Below, one piece after another: positions 21,901 to 29,500 of a DNA stretch of 64,000 bases; positions within the stretch are counted from its first letter, which is position 1, and each line of letters begins with the position of its first letter. The translations under genes and the position numbers were made by a program. The stretch comes from Telopea speciosissima (taxonomy: Eukaryota > Streptophyta > Magnoliopsida > Proteales > Proteaceae). The stretch covers positions 16,939,563 to 17,003,562 of the forward strand of contig NC_057922.1 of NCBI RefSeq assembly GCF_018873765.1, given 5' to 3'. The notes under the pieces are model-generated. The model ran no database searches, had not been told where the DNA came from, and worked only from the letters and a program-made list of their open reading frames with translations.

Positions 21901-24098
21901 TGGTAAATGATTGAGTTTTTCTGTGAAAATAGACATATATTCAATCTAGACCATGCCCTTCCTATTTAGGGCGATTTAGGTATAAGATGTTAAAGTTTCA
22001 TATTCATATTTGTATTTTTAAAACTGATCTTTGTATAAAATAGAAAGCCTGGTTTTTTAACTCATATATACAAAAAGGTTTTACCAATATATATATATAT
22101 ATATATATATAATTCAATTGTGTACTCTCCTTTGTTTGATCCCTTGTTTGATGGTTCTTTATTTTGTACTGACTTGTACGACAAAATCAGCGGCTATTTT
22201 TTGTGTGTGTACTACATTGCTACTCGTAATAAGATCTGTGCTGATGGGCAAACATTGAATATTTTTTATAATTTTTATTGTCTTGGACATCAGATGCCCT
22301 TCGTGAGTGAAGTGAAGTGTGGTATTTCCGTTTGTAAATTTGGTTTGGTTTCAAGGTCCACGCAAGATGAGTGGCCCAAGTTGCTGACAGAATGGTTGTG
22401 AAGAGTAGATCTCTCTATCTCTCTCTGTCTTGCAACATTGCAACTCGATCTCTCTCGCGACTCTGCAACTCGAGGGGCACCATCGGAGTTTCAACAAGTG
22501 AGAAACAGGTACGTTCTTCCTCTGTTTCATTTCTCCTCCACTTCTTCTTCTCTTCCTCTGGCAGTTGCGGTAATGGAGGTTTCAGCTGGTACTCCTGCTT
22601 CCTCTTCTTCTTCTTCTCTGGCAATGGTGGCGGCGGCGGCTACTACTGCTGCGTCCTTTTCTATTCTTCTTCTTTTTCTTTTCCAGTTTCTTCTTCTTAT
22701 TTTCCAGCAGTCGCAGAGGCTTGCTGCTGCTGCTTCCTCAGTATAACTGAATGCCGTCTTGATACAAAAACCCAAGTTTCGAGCTGTATTGACCTGTCTC
22801 ATGTCGTATCTTGTATCTATATCTTCCCGATAACAAATATAACAATAGGGATCGAACCGATATGAAAAAAATAAGTTGGAATGCTAATTTCCAGCCACAG
22901 TTGAAAAGAAAACCCACAAAAAAGAGAGTTTTTTTCTCCGGGTTGTGTGTGTTAAGTAGGGAATTCTATTGGTTCTCAATCCAAGACAAATTAGGTTGGT
23001 TTCAGAAAATTCTAATCCTTAATCTAATTAATACTACTACATTCAGTGGATATCAAGAAAACAGATAAAACAGATGGATACAGATATAGAAGGCAATCTT
23101 CTTCTACAGACAATACCTGAGCAGCTTCATTGGAAGCTGTTTTAGTCCATAATGCAAGCTTGTCCTGCCTCTGGCGCACACTTGCAACCACACCACAGAT
23201 CTCATCATTTTCCTCAAATTGCTCGCCAATAAGAGCCATCAACTATACAATGAAACCATTAACACAGATTAATTATAGAAGAAAAGAGCTTCAAGGAAAC
23301 TTGTTACGAAAACCAAAGAATCCAAGGTTTTTACAGTTTCAAGCCACATGGCATCGAGGTTGGCCTTTCTGCTGCTGATTACAGTCCACTTGCCTCCATT
23401 AGCACATTCAGGGTCTTCCCATTTGGGTTCAATCCCAGCTTTGAACAAGTGAAAATCGGCATTGGCCGGCAACTTACTGGGTCGAAATATCTGATCGTAC
23501 AAACTGCATGGAGAATGAGAGTTTCAATTCAAAAGGGTAGCTTCGAACTAAAGAGAAGTATCAGGGTAAAAGTAGAAAACATGTGGTATCTAACTCTCGC
23601 AAACCTGGAAGCGAGGAAAACTCAACAATGCGGGTGAATAATTGCTTTCAATAGGGATAAAATCACGGTATATGTCGGCCCAAAACAAGAGGGGAGAAAA
23701 GGGGTTATCTCTTAATTCAAACGATACACAGGCTCCCTCCGATCAAAATAATACACATGCCATCAGAAGAAAAAACCTAAAAAGTACAAAAATCAAAAAG
23801 AAGTTTCCTTTTTCTTTTCGCTTTAAATCTTTTTGAAAGAGAACATTCATTATCAATAGAAGAATGAAGAGACACTACTCATAAATTTCGACACAACATG
23901 TACGTACCACCAGAACTCTTCGACTGTGTCAAAGGTGTAGAGTTTGCGAAGAGAGGTTCCCCAAGCAGCACCTTGCTTAGGTTTCGACTGGTTATCAAAC
24001 CAAAACGTCCACTTTCGCTCTAGCATATGCCGAGGTTTCGTCTCCCCCTTCTCTGCTGCAGCTTCTATCGGTTCAACCATCCCTCCTTCACTCACCAT
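3921..24098 (-). CDS. EIFISO4E: eIF(iso)4E cap-binding translation initiation factor, 5 exons
   Basis: Minus-strand exons are 24098-23908, 23503-23335, 23242-23117, 4143-4078 and 3968-3921. All introns are GT-AG with matching phases, and the joined protein is 199 aa, normal for the family. It binds the mRNA 5' cap in the plant eIF(iso)4F complex with eIF(iso)4G. Cap-stacking tryptophans are W46 (AAWGTSL) and W92 with E93 ([14 protein letters not shown]); W63 in EEFWCLYDQ is the eIF4G-facing position. [27 protein letters not shown] and [16 protein letters not shown] are family hallmarks, and the end GRYNV is typical. Intron 3 runs 23116-4144, about 18.97 kb, and is packed with transposons, yet exons 4 and 5 keep frame and family sequence. 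This protein class is also known as a host factor used by potyviruses. Joining across intron 3 is inferred from phase and homology; a transcript would settle it. Confidence 0.93.
4462..4869 (+). mobile_element. 5'-truncated RTE-type LINE, 3' end
   Basis: The 16-bp target duplication AGAAATCTAACCTATG lies at 4446-4461 and again at 4870-4885. The insert reads [16 protein letters not shown], the C-terminal tail typical of plant RTE LINE ORFs, with internal stops. It ends with the family 3' terminus (ATCCCATTTAGTTGGG, then GTTGTTG). Dead copy inside eIF(iso)4E intron 3. Confidence 0.85.
5177..5486. repeat. Tandem duplication, 155-bp unit, two copies
   Basis: Copy 1 (5177-5331) and copy 2 (5332-5486) both start CATCTCTGCAGCCAGGTATC and differ at only a handful of positions. 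No coding content is evident. It looks like a recent local duplication within the intron. Confidence 0.85.
5528..5682. mobile_element. hAT-type MITE, AAGGCG family
   Basis: The 155-bp element has 16-bp terminal inverted repeats CATAGTTGTTAAGGCG / CATAGTTGTCAAGGCG and is flanked by an exact 8-bp duplication ATCAATAG (5520-5527 and 5683-5690). An 8-bp duplication is the hAT signature. The interior is rich in AAGGCG/AAGGTG motifs. Relatives lie at 42745 and 30312. Confidence 0.85.
6520..6588 (+). pseudogene. Captured thioredoxin active-site fragment
   Basis: The frame reads [19 protein letters not shown]. This matches the beta-strand and redox motif of plant h-type thioredoxins, normally FTASWCGPCK; here the Pro between the two active-site cysteines is Thr. 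Only about 23 codons remain and the surrounding frame is not thioredoxin, so it cannot fold as an enzyme. It sits just inside the left Pack-MULE arm. The match is from motif memory. Confidence 0.7.
6682..6903 (+). pseudogene. Captured fragment of a plant uncharacterised protein
   Basis: The frame begins [19 protein letters not shown] and ends [20 protein letters not shown]. The segment with LLSQIHNKA, an acidic stretch and [12 protein letters not shown] resembles the N-terminus of a family of short plant proteins of unknown function whose members continue FSGVIYYDS. Here the frame stops right after FSGII. Together with the thioredoxin scrap it suggests that the element picked up pieces of two genes. 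The family match is from memory and moderate. Confidence 0.45.
7616..9761. other. Intronic DNA, no gene recognised
   Basis: This is unique-looking AT-rich intron sequence with a short (GA)n run at 7787-7801 and A-runs near 8727 and 9176. No open frame shows a known domain. The 5-bp sequence GATAG at 9757-9761 is the target duplication of the neighbouring LTR element. Confidence 0.5.
9762..10107 (-). repeat. 3' LTR of the non-autonomous element
   Basis: This is the left copy of the long terminal repeat and ends at GCATCA on the plus strand. It is broadly alignable with the right copy but carries small indels and substitutions, so the insertion is not very recent. Confidence 0.85.
11352..11375. 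repeat. (AT)n microsatellite
   Basis: A run of alternating A and T inside the LTR element. It may vary between individuals. Confidence 0.9.
11631..11642 (-). promoter_or_regulatory. Primer binding site (initiator tRNA-Met type)
   Basis: The minus strand reads TGGTATCAGAGC two bases after the end of the 5' LTR. This is the standard reverse-transcription primer site of many plant copia and TRIM elements. It fixes the element's orientation as minus. Confidence 0.88.
11645..11998 (-). repeat. 5' LTR of the non-autonomous element
   Basis: Right copy of the long terminal repeat, next to the primer binding site. It contains a purine-rich insertion of about 30 bp around 11700-11735 that is missing from the left copy. 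Confidence 0.85.
12004..13672. other. Intronic DNA between the LTR element and the hAT nest
   Basis: No gene is recognised. The stretch 12004-12240 looks like an old LTR or promoter region, with TATAAATAG at about 12217. A T-run followed by a G-run lies at 13147-13172. The last 8 bp before 13681 are the target duplication of the big hAT element. Confidence 0.4.
13821..17171 (+). mobile_element. Full-length but dead RTE-type LINE
   Basis: A 16-bp duplication TCGGTCTTGGTCTAAC at 13805-13820 and 17172-17187 defines this 3,351-bp insert, the normal size for RTE. The start has a 46-bp tandem repeat (GTTCTCGCA units from 13901). Then come endonuclease remains around 14005-14450 ([25 protein letters not shown]) and the linker with [16 protein letters not shown] (near 15335). 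Reverse transcriptase pieces follow: [12 protein letters not shown] near 15790, [15 protein letters not shown] near 15970 and [14 protein letters not shown] near 16440. The C-terminal tail and the family 3' end GTTGGGATAAGGCTGAGT close it. Many stops and frameshifts make it inactive. It is interrupted by another LINE fragment at 14572-15046 and is inserted inside the old hAT element. Confidence 0.9.
14572..15046 (-). mobile_element. RTE LINE 3' fragment inserted in the larger LINE
   Basis: The minus strand reads [19 protein letters not shown] and ends with the family tail GTTGGGATAAGGCTGAG plus (TTG)n. It splits the host LINE between its endonuclease part (ending near 14570) and the following FLTRRSDR segment (near 15055). 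A clean target duplication was not seen, so the right edge is approximate. Confidence 0.75.
17188..17794. other. hAT arm plus sequence of unknown origin
   Basis: The first 90 bp or so continue the old hAT sequence (GACCGATCGATTATGGACC). The rest, with frames at 17403-17681, shows no recognised protein and may be the left part of the plastid insertion or an older insertion. Confidence 0.35.
17795..18361 (+). pseudogene. cemA: Nuclear plastid DNA (NUPT): cemA 5' part
   Basis: From about 17960 the plus strand translates as chloroplast cemA, the inner-envelope protein linked to proton extrusion and CO2 uptake: [73 protein letters not shown]. The sequence just upstream resembles the ycf4-cemA spacer (from memory), so the left edge is approximate. 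Stops and shifts (for example in NW then RNTRQSE, and TAA after HKETI) show decay. The copy continues after the second hAT insertion at 20561. Confidence 0.8.
18362..20560 (+). mobile_element. Second hAT element, 2.2 kb, with transposase remnant
   Basis: The 8-bp duplication GATAAAAT lies at 18354-18361 and 20561-20568. The ends are inverted repeats: CATGGTATAAAATCTCGCG, and from the right CATAGTACTATATCTCGCG. Both subterminal regions are packed with CGATATATCGCGATATTTCG-like palindromic units. The interior keeps the C-terminal dimerisation part of a hAT transposase. The rest of the enzyme, including the catalytic core, is missing. Confidence 0.85.
18906..19340 (+). pseudogene. hAT transposase C-terminal (dimerisation) remnant
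   Basis: The frame reads [14 protein letters not shown], a stop where Trp is expected, then [11 protein letters not shown], matching the hATC dimerisation motif. Further pieces in shifted frames are [19 protein letters not shown] and [21 protein letters not shown] low-complexity GAT/GGT stretch (19345-19430) coding for Asp/Gly follows. Several stops and frameshifts mean no function. Confidence 0.75.
20561..20818 (+). pseudogene. cemA: NUPT: cemA continuation after the hAT insertion
   Basis: After two more 85-bp repeat units the frame resumes with [17 protein letters not shown] and [12 protein letters not shown], the cemA sequence that follows [11 protein letters not shown] in plastids. Homology fades at about 20818, where cemA would read HGWELM. 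Removing the inserted hAT element restores continuity with 17795-18361. Confidence 0.8.
21063..23116. other. Right part of the giant intron
   Basis: No gene recognised. It holds an (AT)n microsatellite at 22089-22112 and a CT/TTC-rich low-complexity block at 22400-22740. Open frames in that block (serine-rich on the plus strand, Glu/Lys-rich on the minus strand) are compositional artefacts. Exon 3 of eIF(iso)4E starts at 23117. Confidence 0.5.
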
Positions 24099-24173
24099 GG
24101 TTTCGTGTACTTTCTCGTTTAACTTCCCTTGGCAGCAGAAATAGAGGAAAGTGTTTGTTCCTCAAGAAGGACT

Positions 24174-24181
24174 TATTTATA
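24174..24181 (-). promoter_or_regulatory. Likely TATA box of eIF(iso)4E
   Basis: TATAAATA reads on the minus strand 76 bp upstream of the eIF(iso)4E start codon. A transcription start 25-30 bp downstream would leave a 5' UTR of about 50 nt. The match to the plant TATA consensus is exact; its use is inferred. Confidence 0.55.
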
Positions 24182-24441
24182 GTATCAGAGTAGGAAGACA
24201 GAAATCTGGATCTTCATAGAGAAAAAGGACCTGCAGTGGGCTGGGCCCTGGATTTGTCGGCCCAATGACCAATTCCAGGTCTGTCATGACTCATGAGTGT
24301 CAAAGGACATGCTCTAATATCATCGGTATTATTACATAAAAAAATAGCTGATAAAACCAGAGCAGGCATCGGATTATCTGATTTTGATATAAAACCAAAG
24401 TTTTTAAAAATGAATTTATTAAAAAAAAATTATTGGAAAGA

Positions 24442-24604
24442 GAACGTTATTTGGGCACGTGTGGTGCGCTGCCCCTAAGCCCAAATACAGGGGTACGCAA
24501 AATGATCATCGTATCCCTGGGAAATTCTATCTTTCCATGGGGTGTCACGGACATTTCGTGGTCTGGGCGTAAGGGCAGTGCACCGCACGTGCCCAGGTAG
24601 CGTT
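24442..24604. mobile_element. Foldback MITE, GGGCACGTG family
   Basis: Inverted arms of about 40 bp face each other. The left reads AACGTTATTTGGGCACGTG and the right, inward, AACGCTACCTGGGCACGTG; both continue into GGTGCxCTGCCC. The total is about 163 bp. No clear target duplication was found, so the superfamily is open. Each arm contains a CACGTG core. Confidence 0.7.
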
Positions 24605-24670
24605 ATTTCCCCAAAAAATTATATACAAAATGGAGAAAAAATAAAACTAAATATGAAGAGCACTGACCCG

Positions 24671-25611
24671 TAGGAGTGTCAAACCGTTGGTTCAATTTGG
24701 TTTATGATTGGGTTGAATCTGTCTCGATTTGGGAATTAGAGACCAAAACCAAACTATTAAGGAACTTCGTTTTTCGTTTGATTTCGATTTTTTTGTTTAA
24801 TATCGATTTGGATCGATCTGTTTTCGGGCTTAAACCATAAAGAATCTTATATTCATGACCTATAGTGGGGAAAGATTTCGGTAAAAACATTTTAAATCAT
24901 CTTCCCAAATCAAACAAGTAAACAATCAAGAATACATTACTACCAAAAGAAAATTTAAAAAAAAAAAACAAGAATAGGAAAATTGATGTGATGTGCTCAT
25001 GTTGTAATCCAAACAAGAGGATTGAATTGCAAAGGGAAGATAACTAATATTGATATCAATAGATAAATAAAATTTTTAGCAAAATCATTATTACAAAACA
25101 AATCATTATTTATCATTATAAGGGAAAGATAATTGATATTGACATCAATGGATCAGAAGATAAATAATATTGAGTCCCTTATCTCTATGAATATGAAAGA
25201 ATTATTCCATTACATAAAATGAACTCTACTATCAAAACATTCATTTAAATATCCAACTAATTTTGTGTAGTGAACAAAGAGATCAATGGAAGTATTTTTG
25301 CATATCAATTTTCTTATTCATAACCTCATACTCATTGATTTATAATAACTCCACTTTCAATCAGAATTTTGTTCACTAATATTGAAATCAATGGATAATC
25401 AATTCACATCTTCATAACCTCATATTCAATATTTTTTATCGATTTCATTCGGTTCGATTTTCAGTTTGGATAGCAATCAATCAGTTCAATGTAATCCAAT
25501 TTTCAACCGGTCCAATCATACAGTCCAAAACCAATCCGATAAGGATTAGTTCGATTTAGTCCAAGTTTTTCAATCGGTTTTCCCGGTTCAGGCTAGGTTT
25601 TAACATCCCTA
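24671..25611. mobile_element. Non-autonomous hAT element (GGGTGTCAA family), 0.94 kb
   Basis: The ends are TAGGAGTGTCAAACC and, inward from the right, TAGGGATGTTAAAACC. The flanking 8-mers CTGACCCG and CTAACCAG match at 6 of 8 positions, consistent with an aged hAT duplication. The interior is AT-rich and has no transposase. The middle resembles the element at 55490 in opposite orientation (shared CATACTCATTGATT and GATCAATGGAAG motifs). Confidence 0.7.
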
Positions 25612-26529
25612 CTAACCAGCATAGCATTGCATAGCGGTTGGGATTTTCTCTACCAACTATAATGCTGGCCCAACGTCAACCATTTATTTTTTTTTGGTTA
25701 ATTGGGAGCTTTTACATATATAGTTGATAGAAGGGGGGATCGAACCGGGGAGGGGATAAGATACCCAACTTCAACCATTTTTAATGTTATTCAAATCGGA
25801 AACAGAGATGGAAGCTAATCCAGTTGTAACCTCTTCGGGGTTTTTAACCCTTGACATGGAGCGCTTTATGGGCTGGGACTTGCCAAATGAGTAGGTGACA
25901 TACCGTATGTCCAAAATTTTGATGTGCTAAGTAAACCATTACAGTATTTCTAGATTTGAATTTTGCCCTTGTCGTTTGATAAAATGATAGCAGCCTTCTG
26001 GTAAGAGAATATAGTTCACCGCCCCATACACAAAGAACAGCTGAAGGCGCATGCTGGGAAGTTAAAACAGAACAGATTTTGGCTGTTGCAATTATGAACA
26101 CAAACCAGAGGGAAAAGAAAACTTGCTGCTATCTCCACTGGTATCTACATGGACCTACCATATATATTCAGCATGACCAACAAAATCAAGAGAAGCTCGT
26201 TTGATCTTCAAGGACTTTTGACAATCCAGATTCAGATTAATTTAACAATTTCAAACACTAACTCGTAAAATTTGCACATTGGCCTCAGGCCAGTGGCAGT
26301 AACAGAAATTGCATTTTTTTGTCCACAACTTCTAACTCGTTATAGACTGTCCATTTGTCAACATGACATTTACATGCAGAGGATGTGAGGGGAACACCAC
26401 AGCGATAAGGTTAAGATTTTTAATTATTTGACCTCTTTGTCCAACTCGCAAGTTCCCTCTCAGTTTCTTGCCATGCACGCTGACATGGTCATTACCAACT
26501 TCATGTAGGAAATCAGCTCTCAAAACTTG

Positions 26530-29500
26530 CTACAAATCATTGAAGAGCCTCCGGATTTGATCCACAGTTGCAGGCATCAATGTAACAGGGCAGCGCTTAT
26601 ACTGTGTCCATATAAATCACAGAGACAAATAAATAAAAAACAGAGAGACAGCATTCAAGGAAAGAACAGTAAGCAAAAGTATTATGCTTATTCTTTTTTT
26701 GGGCTGAGAATAAATGTGAAAGGTCTGAAGATCCGCACCTGCGAAACATACTTGAATATGCAAGCATAACAGAAGACAAACCCTGAAACACTAATCACTG
26801 ATGGATTTGCGCGCTTCTGTGAGCACAAAGGGCAAATTGTTCTATCTGGTGGCAATGGAATCCCCTCTTTGGCAACCTTTGAAGCAAACAACCACACCCC
26901 ACCCCACACCCCCCACCACACCCAAAGAAAAAAACACACAGGAGAAATGCAACCAATGTTAGGAGTAAAAAAGTTGAAATTTATCTCACTAGATTTCAGC
27001 GTTATCTTGAAAATTTTGTTAAAGTCTCCCATAAAAACTTGGAAGTTAGAACAGATGAACTAACCTTTGGGGGCGGAGGAGGGGGAGGCGGGGGATACAC
27101 AGTTGGAGCTGACATTCTTTCTTCGGCAGATTGGTACCACCACTCCATCATCTGCAGAAATTCTTACAAGTGAAAGTTGCTATTTGTAAACCATGAAGTG
27201 TCACTGAATATTAAGTGTGAAAAGGAACTATGGGGTATCCGCACAGACCAAAAGATGAATAACTTTTAAAAACCGATATAATATACCTCTCCTCTGCTCA
27301 GATTCTCTTAAGGACTCCAAGAACATAAGAACATACTAGCCTGACAGGCTCCAAGGCTAAATGAACTAGGTAAGAGAGACGATTCTCACAATCATTACAT
27401 ATTGTATAAGGCAGTATGATCATAATTTACGAATTTATTATGTGTGACTGATGGGATTAGCTGCACCTGCAACACATGGTTTTTTATTGATGATATAAAC
27501 AAAATCTTCAACCAAGTATAGACTGGTTTCATAAATATTTATTACAGTTCTTTCCTCCCCCCTCCAACAACATCAGGATTTTATTGATTTTTTTTATGAG
27601 AAGATAAAAAATATATATATATATATATTAATCCGGGGGCAAATTTACGTTTAAAACATGAAGAAAGGGGGAATTAGATGATAAGAAAAAAATTACGCAG
27701 AAAAGTTAAAGCTCACTTTGAAAAAGAAAACTGCCGCAATTAATCCAGTTTGTGCATAATCCAACATCGTATATATACAGCTGAGCAACACTCTTTGCAA
27801 TGCCTGCATATAGTAAAGCTTAAATTAGATACATTGGATGCAAGCACATAAATGAGCATTAATTTAACAGAGCAATGGTTACCATAGCAGAAAAGAAGGT
27901 GCAAGGATAACAAATAATAGAATGATTTGCAACATCCCTCATCCCTACTAATTTTTATATGCTTTTTACAATCCTACAAAAACAACAGCAGCAACCACAA
28001 CATAGCCTTATCCCAACTAAATGAGTCAGCTACATGGATCCTTGCTCTCCAATCAGCTCTATTCGTAGTCGTATGTGGTAGAAGGCCTAAGCTACGCATA
28101 TCTTTCCTCACCATCTCTCCTAGGGTTATTTTAGGCCTGCCGCTGGCTCTTTTAGATCTTTCTATACAACAACAACATAGCCTTATCCCAACTTAATGGG
28201 GTCGGCTACATGGATCCTAGAAGAGACATTAGAATAACAAAAGAGGTAAAGGGGGTGGGCATACAACATGAACACAAAACTCGACACAGACTCTAAGGCA
28301 TCGACCATAGCTACGTACCGCTTCTTAACAGCCCAACATTCTACTCTAGGCCTCGGAATGGAGTGTAAATCCACAGCACCATCTGTCACTTCCCTAAATT
28401 ACCAACATGGACTTAGACCCAGCAGAATAAAAAGGGAATGATCATTGCCATACCTTTTCTTCAATTAGAACTTCCTTAGAAGATGGATCAACCATATTCA
28501 GTATTGAGAAACATCCATACAGTGGCCAAGATTTTTGGCTAGGTGAGAGGAAAGGGAAGATATAACCATTCTACAAATAAGAAGGAAGTAGTTTAAGTGA
28601 AGCATTTTCAGATCCTTATGAGTATATAATGCCTCCTTTGGACAGAGTCTCTTCTCACATCCAACTTGGACACATCCCAGAAGAAAGGATTTTTCTGAAG
28701 CATGCAAATGTTGACAACCAGCCGATTATGCTACAACCAAATGCAACAAACTATACCCAGATAGAAAGCTTTTATACCAAGATAAACAATTATATATTGA
28801 ACAAAGTGGCATGCTTCTGAGTTCAGTTTCAAGATTTCTGCCAAAGGAGGTTCAATTCAAGTAACATGTCAATTAGAAAACCCAAAAATAAGCAGATGAC
28901 ATGCCTTCAACCAGGGAGGGCCACGCAGTCTCTCCCGTTCACGGCTTCTTATCCTTGAAATTCTTGAGGATGTATCCATCTACCTTGACATAAATTTTCA
29001 AAAAGTGCAGGTCAGTGAGATTACATAAAAATAAATAAATAGAATAATAAATACACCAAAATAAAGAAAATTGTAACATTCTTTTCACAAGGAAAATGGG
29101 GCAAGTTATATATCATCAATGACATGAATAAAAAAATTTATTGGAATATGTGACAATGATAATATAAACTGCCTCTCGTCTATCTACCAGGCAAACCAAG
29201 AAAAAAGAAATTGGAAGCAATAAGAATGAGAACAGTTAAACAGTGAAAAACAATTTCCAAACATTGTGCATTCATGCATATAAAGGAGTATTGTTTAGTT
29301 GCACAATAACATGCAAAGGATCTGATGATATACAATGGAAAAGCTGATGACAATAAAGGTATGGGAAGCCGCATACAGTAGAAACCAACCCCCTTCATAC
29401 ATACACAAACACACACACACAAGCACACATACAGACACAGAAGGAACAAAATATTGAGCAGTCGAGAAATATCATCCCCAATATAAGGTGTATATATTGG

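Larger units (their letters stand above)
4144..23116 (-). other. Giant intron 3 of eIF(iso)4E (18,973 bp)
   Basis: The donor CAG|GTATTG ends exon 3 and the acceptor TGTAG|ATGGGC opens exon 4, both phase 0. Bounded insertions inside (RTE fragment, tandem duplication, hAT MITE, Pack-MULE, LTR element and the 7.4-kb hAT nest) add up to about 11.9 kb, near 63 percent of the intron. The remainder shows no gene. The only frames of note belong to the mobile elements and captured fragments listed separately. Confidence 0.85.
24182..26529. other. Intergenic region between eIF(iso)4E and PEX12
   Basis: This holds the eIF(iso)4E promoter side, a foldback MITE (24442-24604) and a hAT element (24671-25611). 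The 25612-26529 part should include the PEX12 3' UTR. A GGTTCGATCC-like B box on the minus strand near 25740 hints at a SINE but is not enough to call. Confidence 0.45.

Noticed and set aside
22371-22865. Serine/phenylalanine-rich open frames and their Glu/Lys-rich mirror
   Set aside because: They arise from a CT/TTC low-complexity block within the eIF(iso)4E intron.
25700-25760. B-box-like GGTTCGATCC on the minus strand, possible SINE or tRNA
   Set aside because: No matching A box, no tRNA fold and no clear tail or target duplication.
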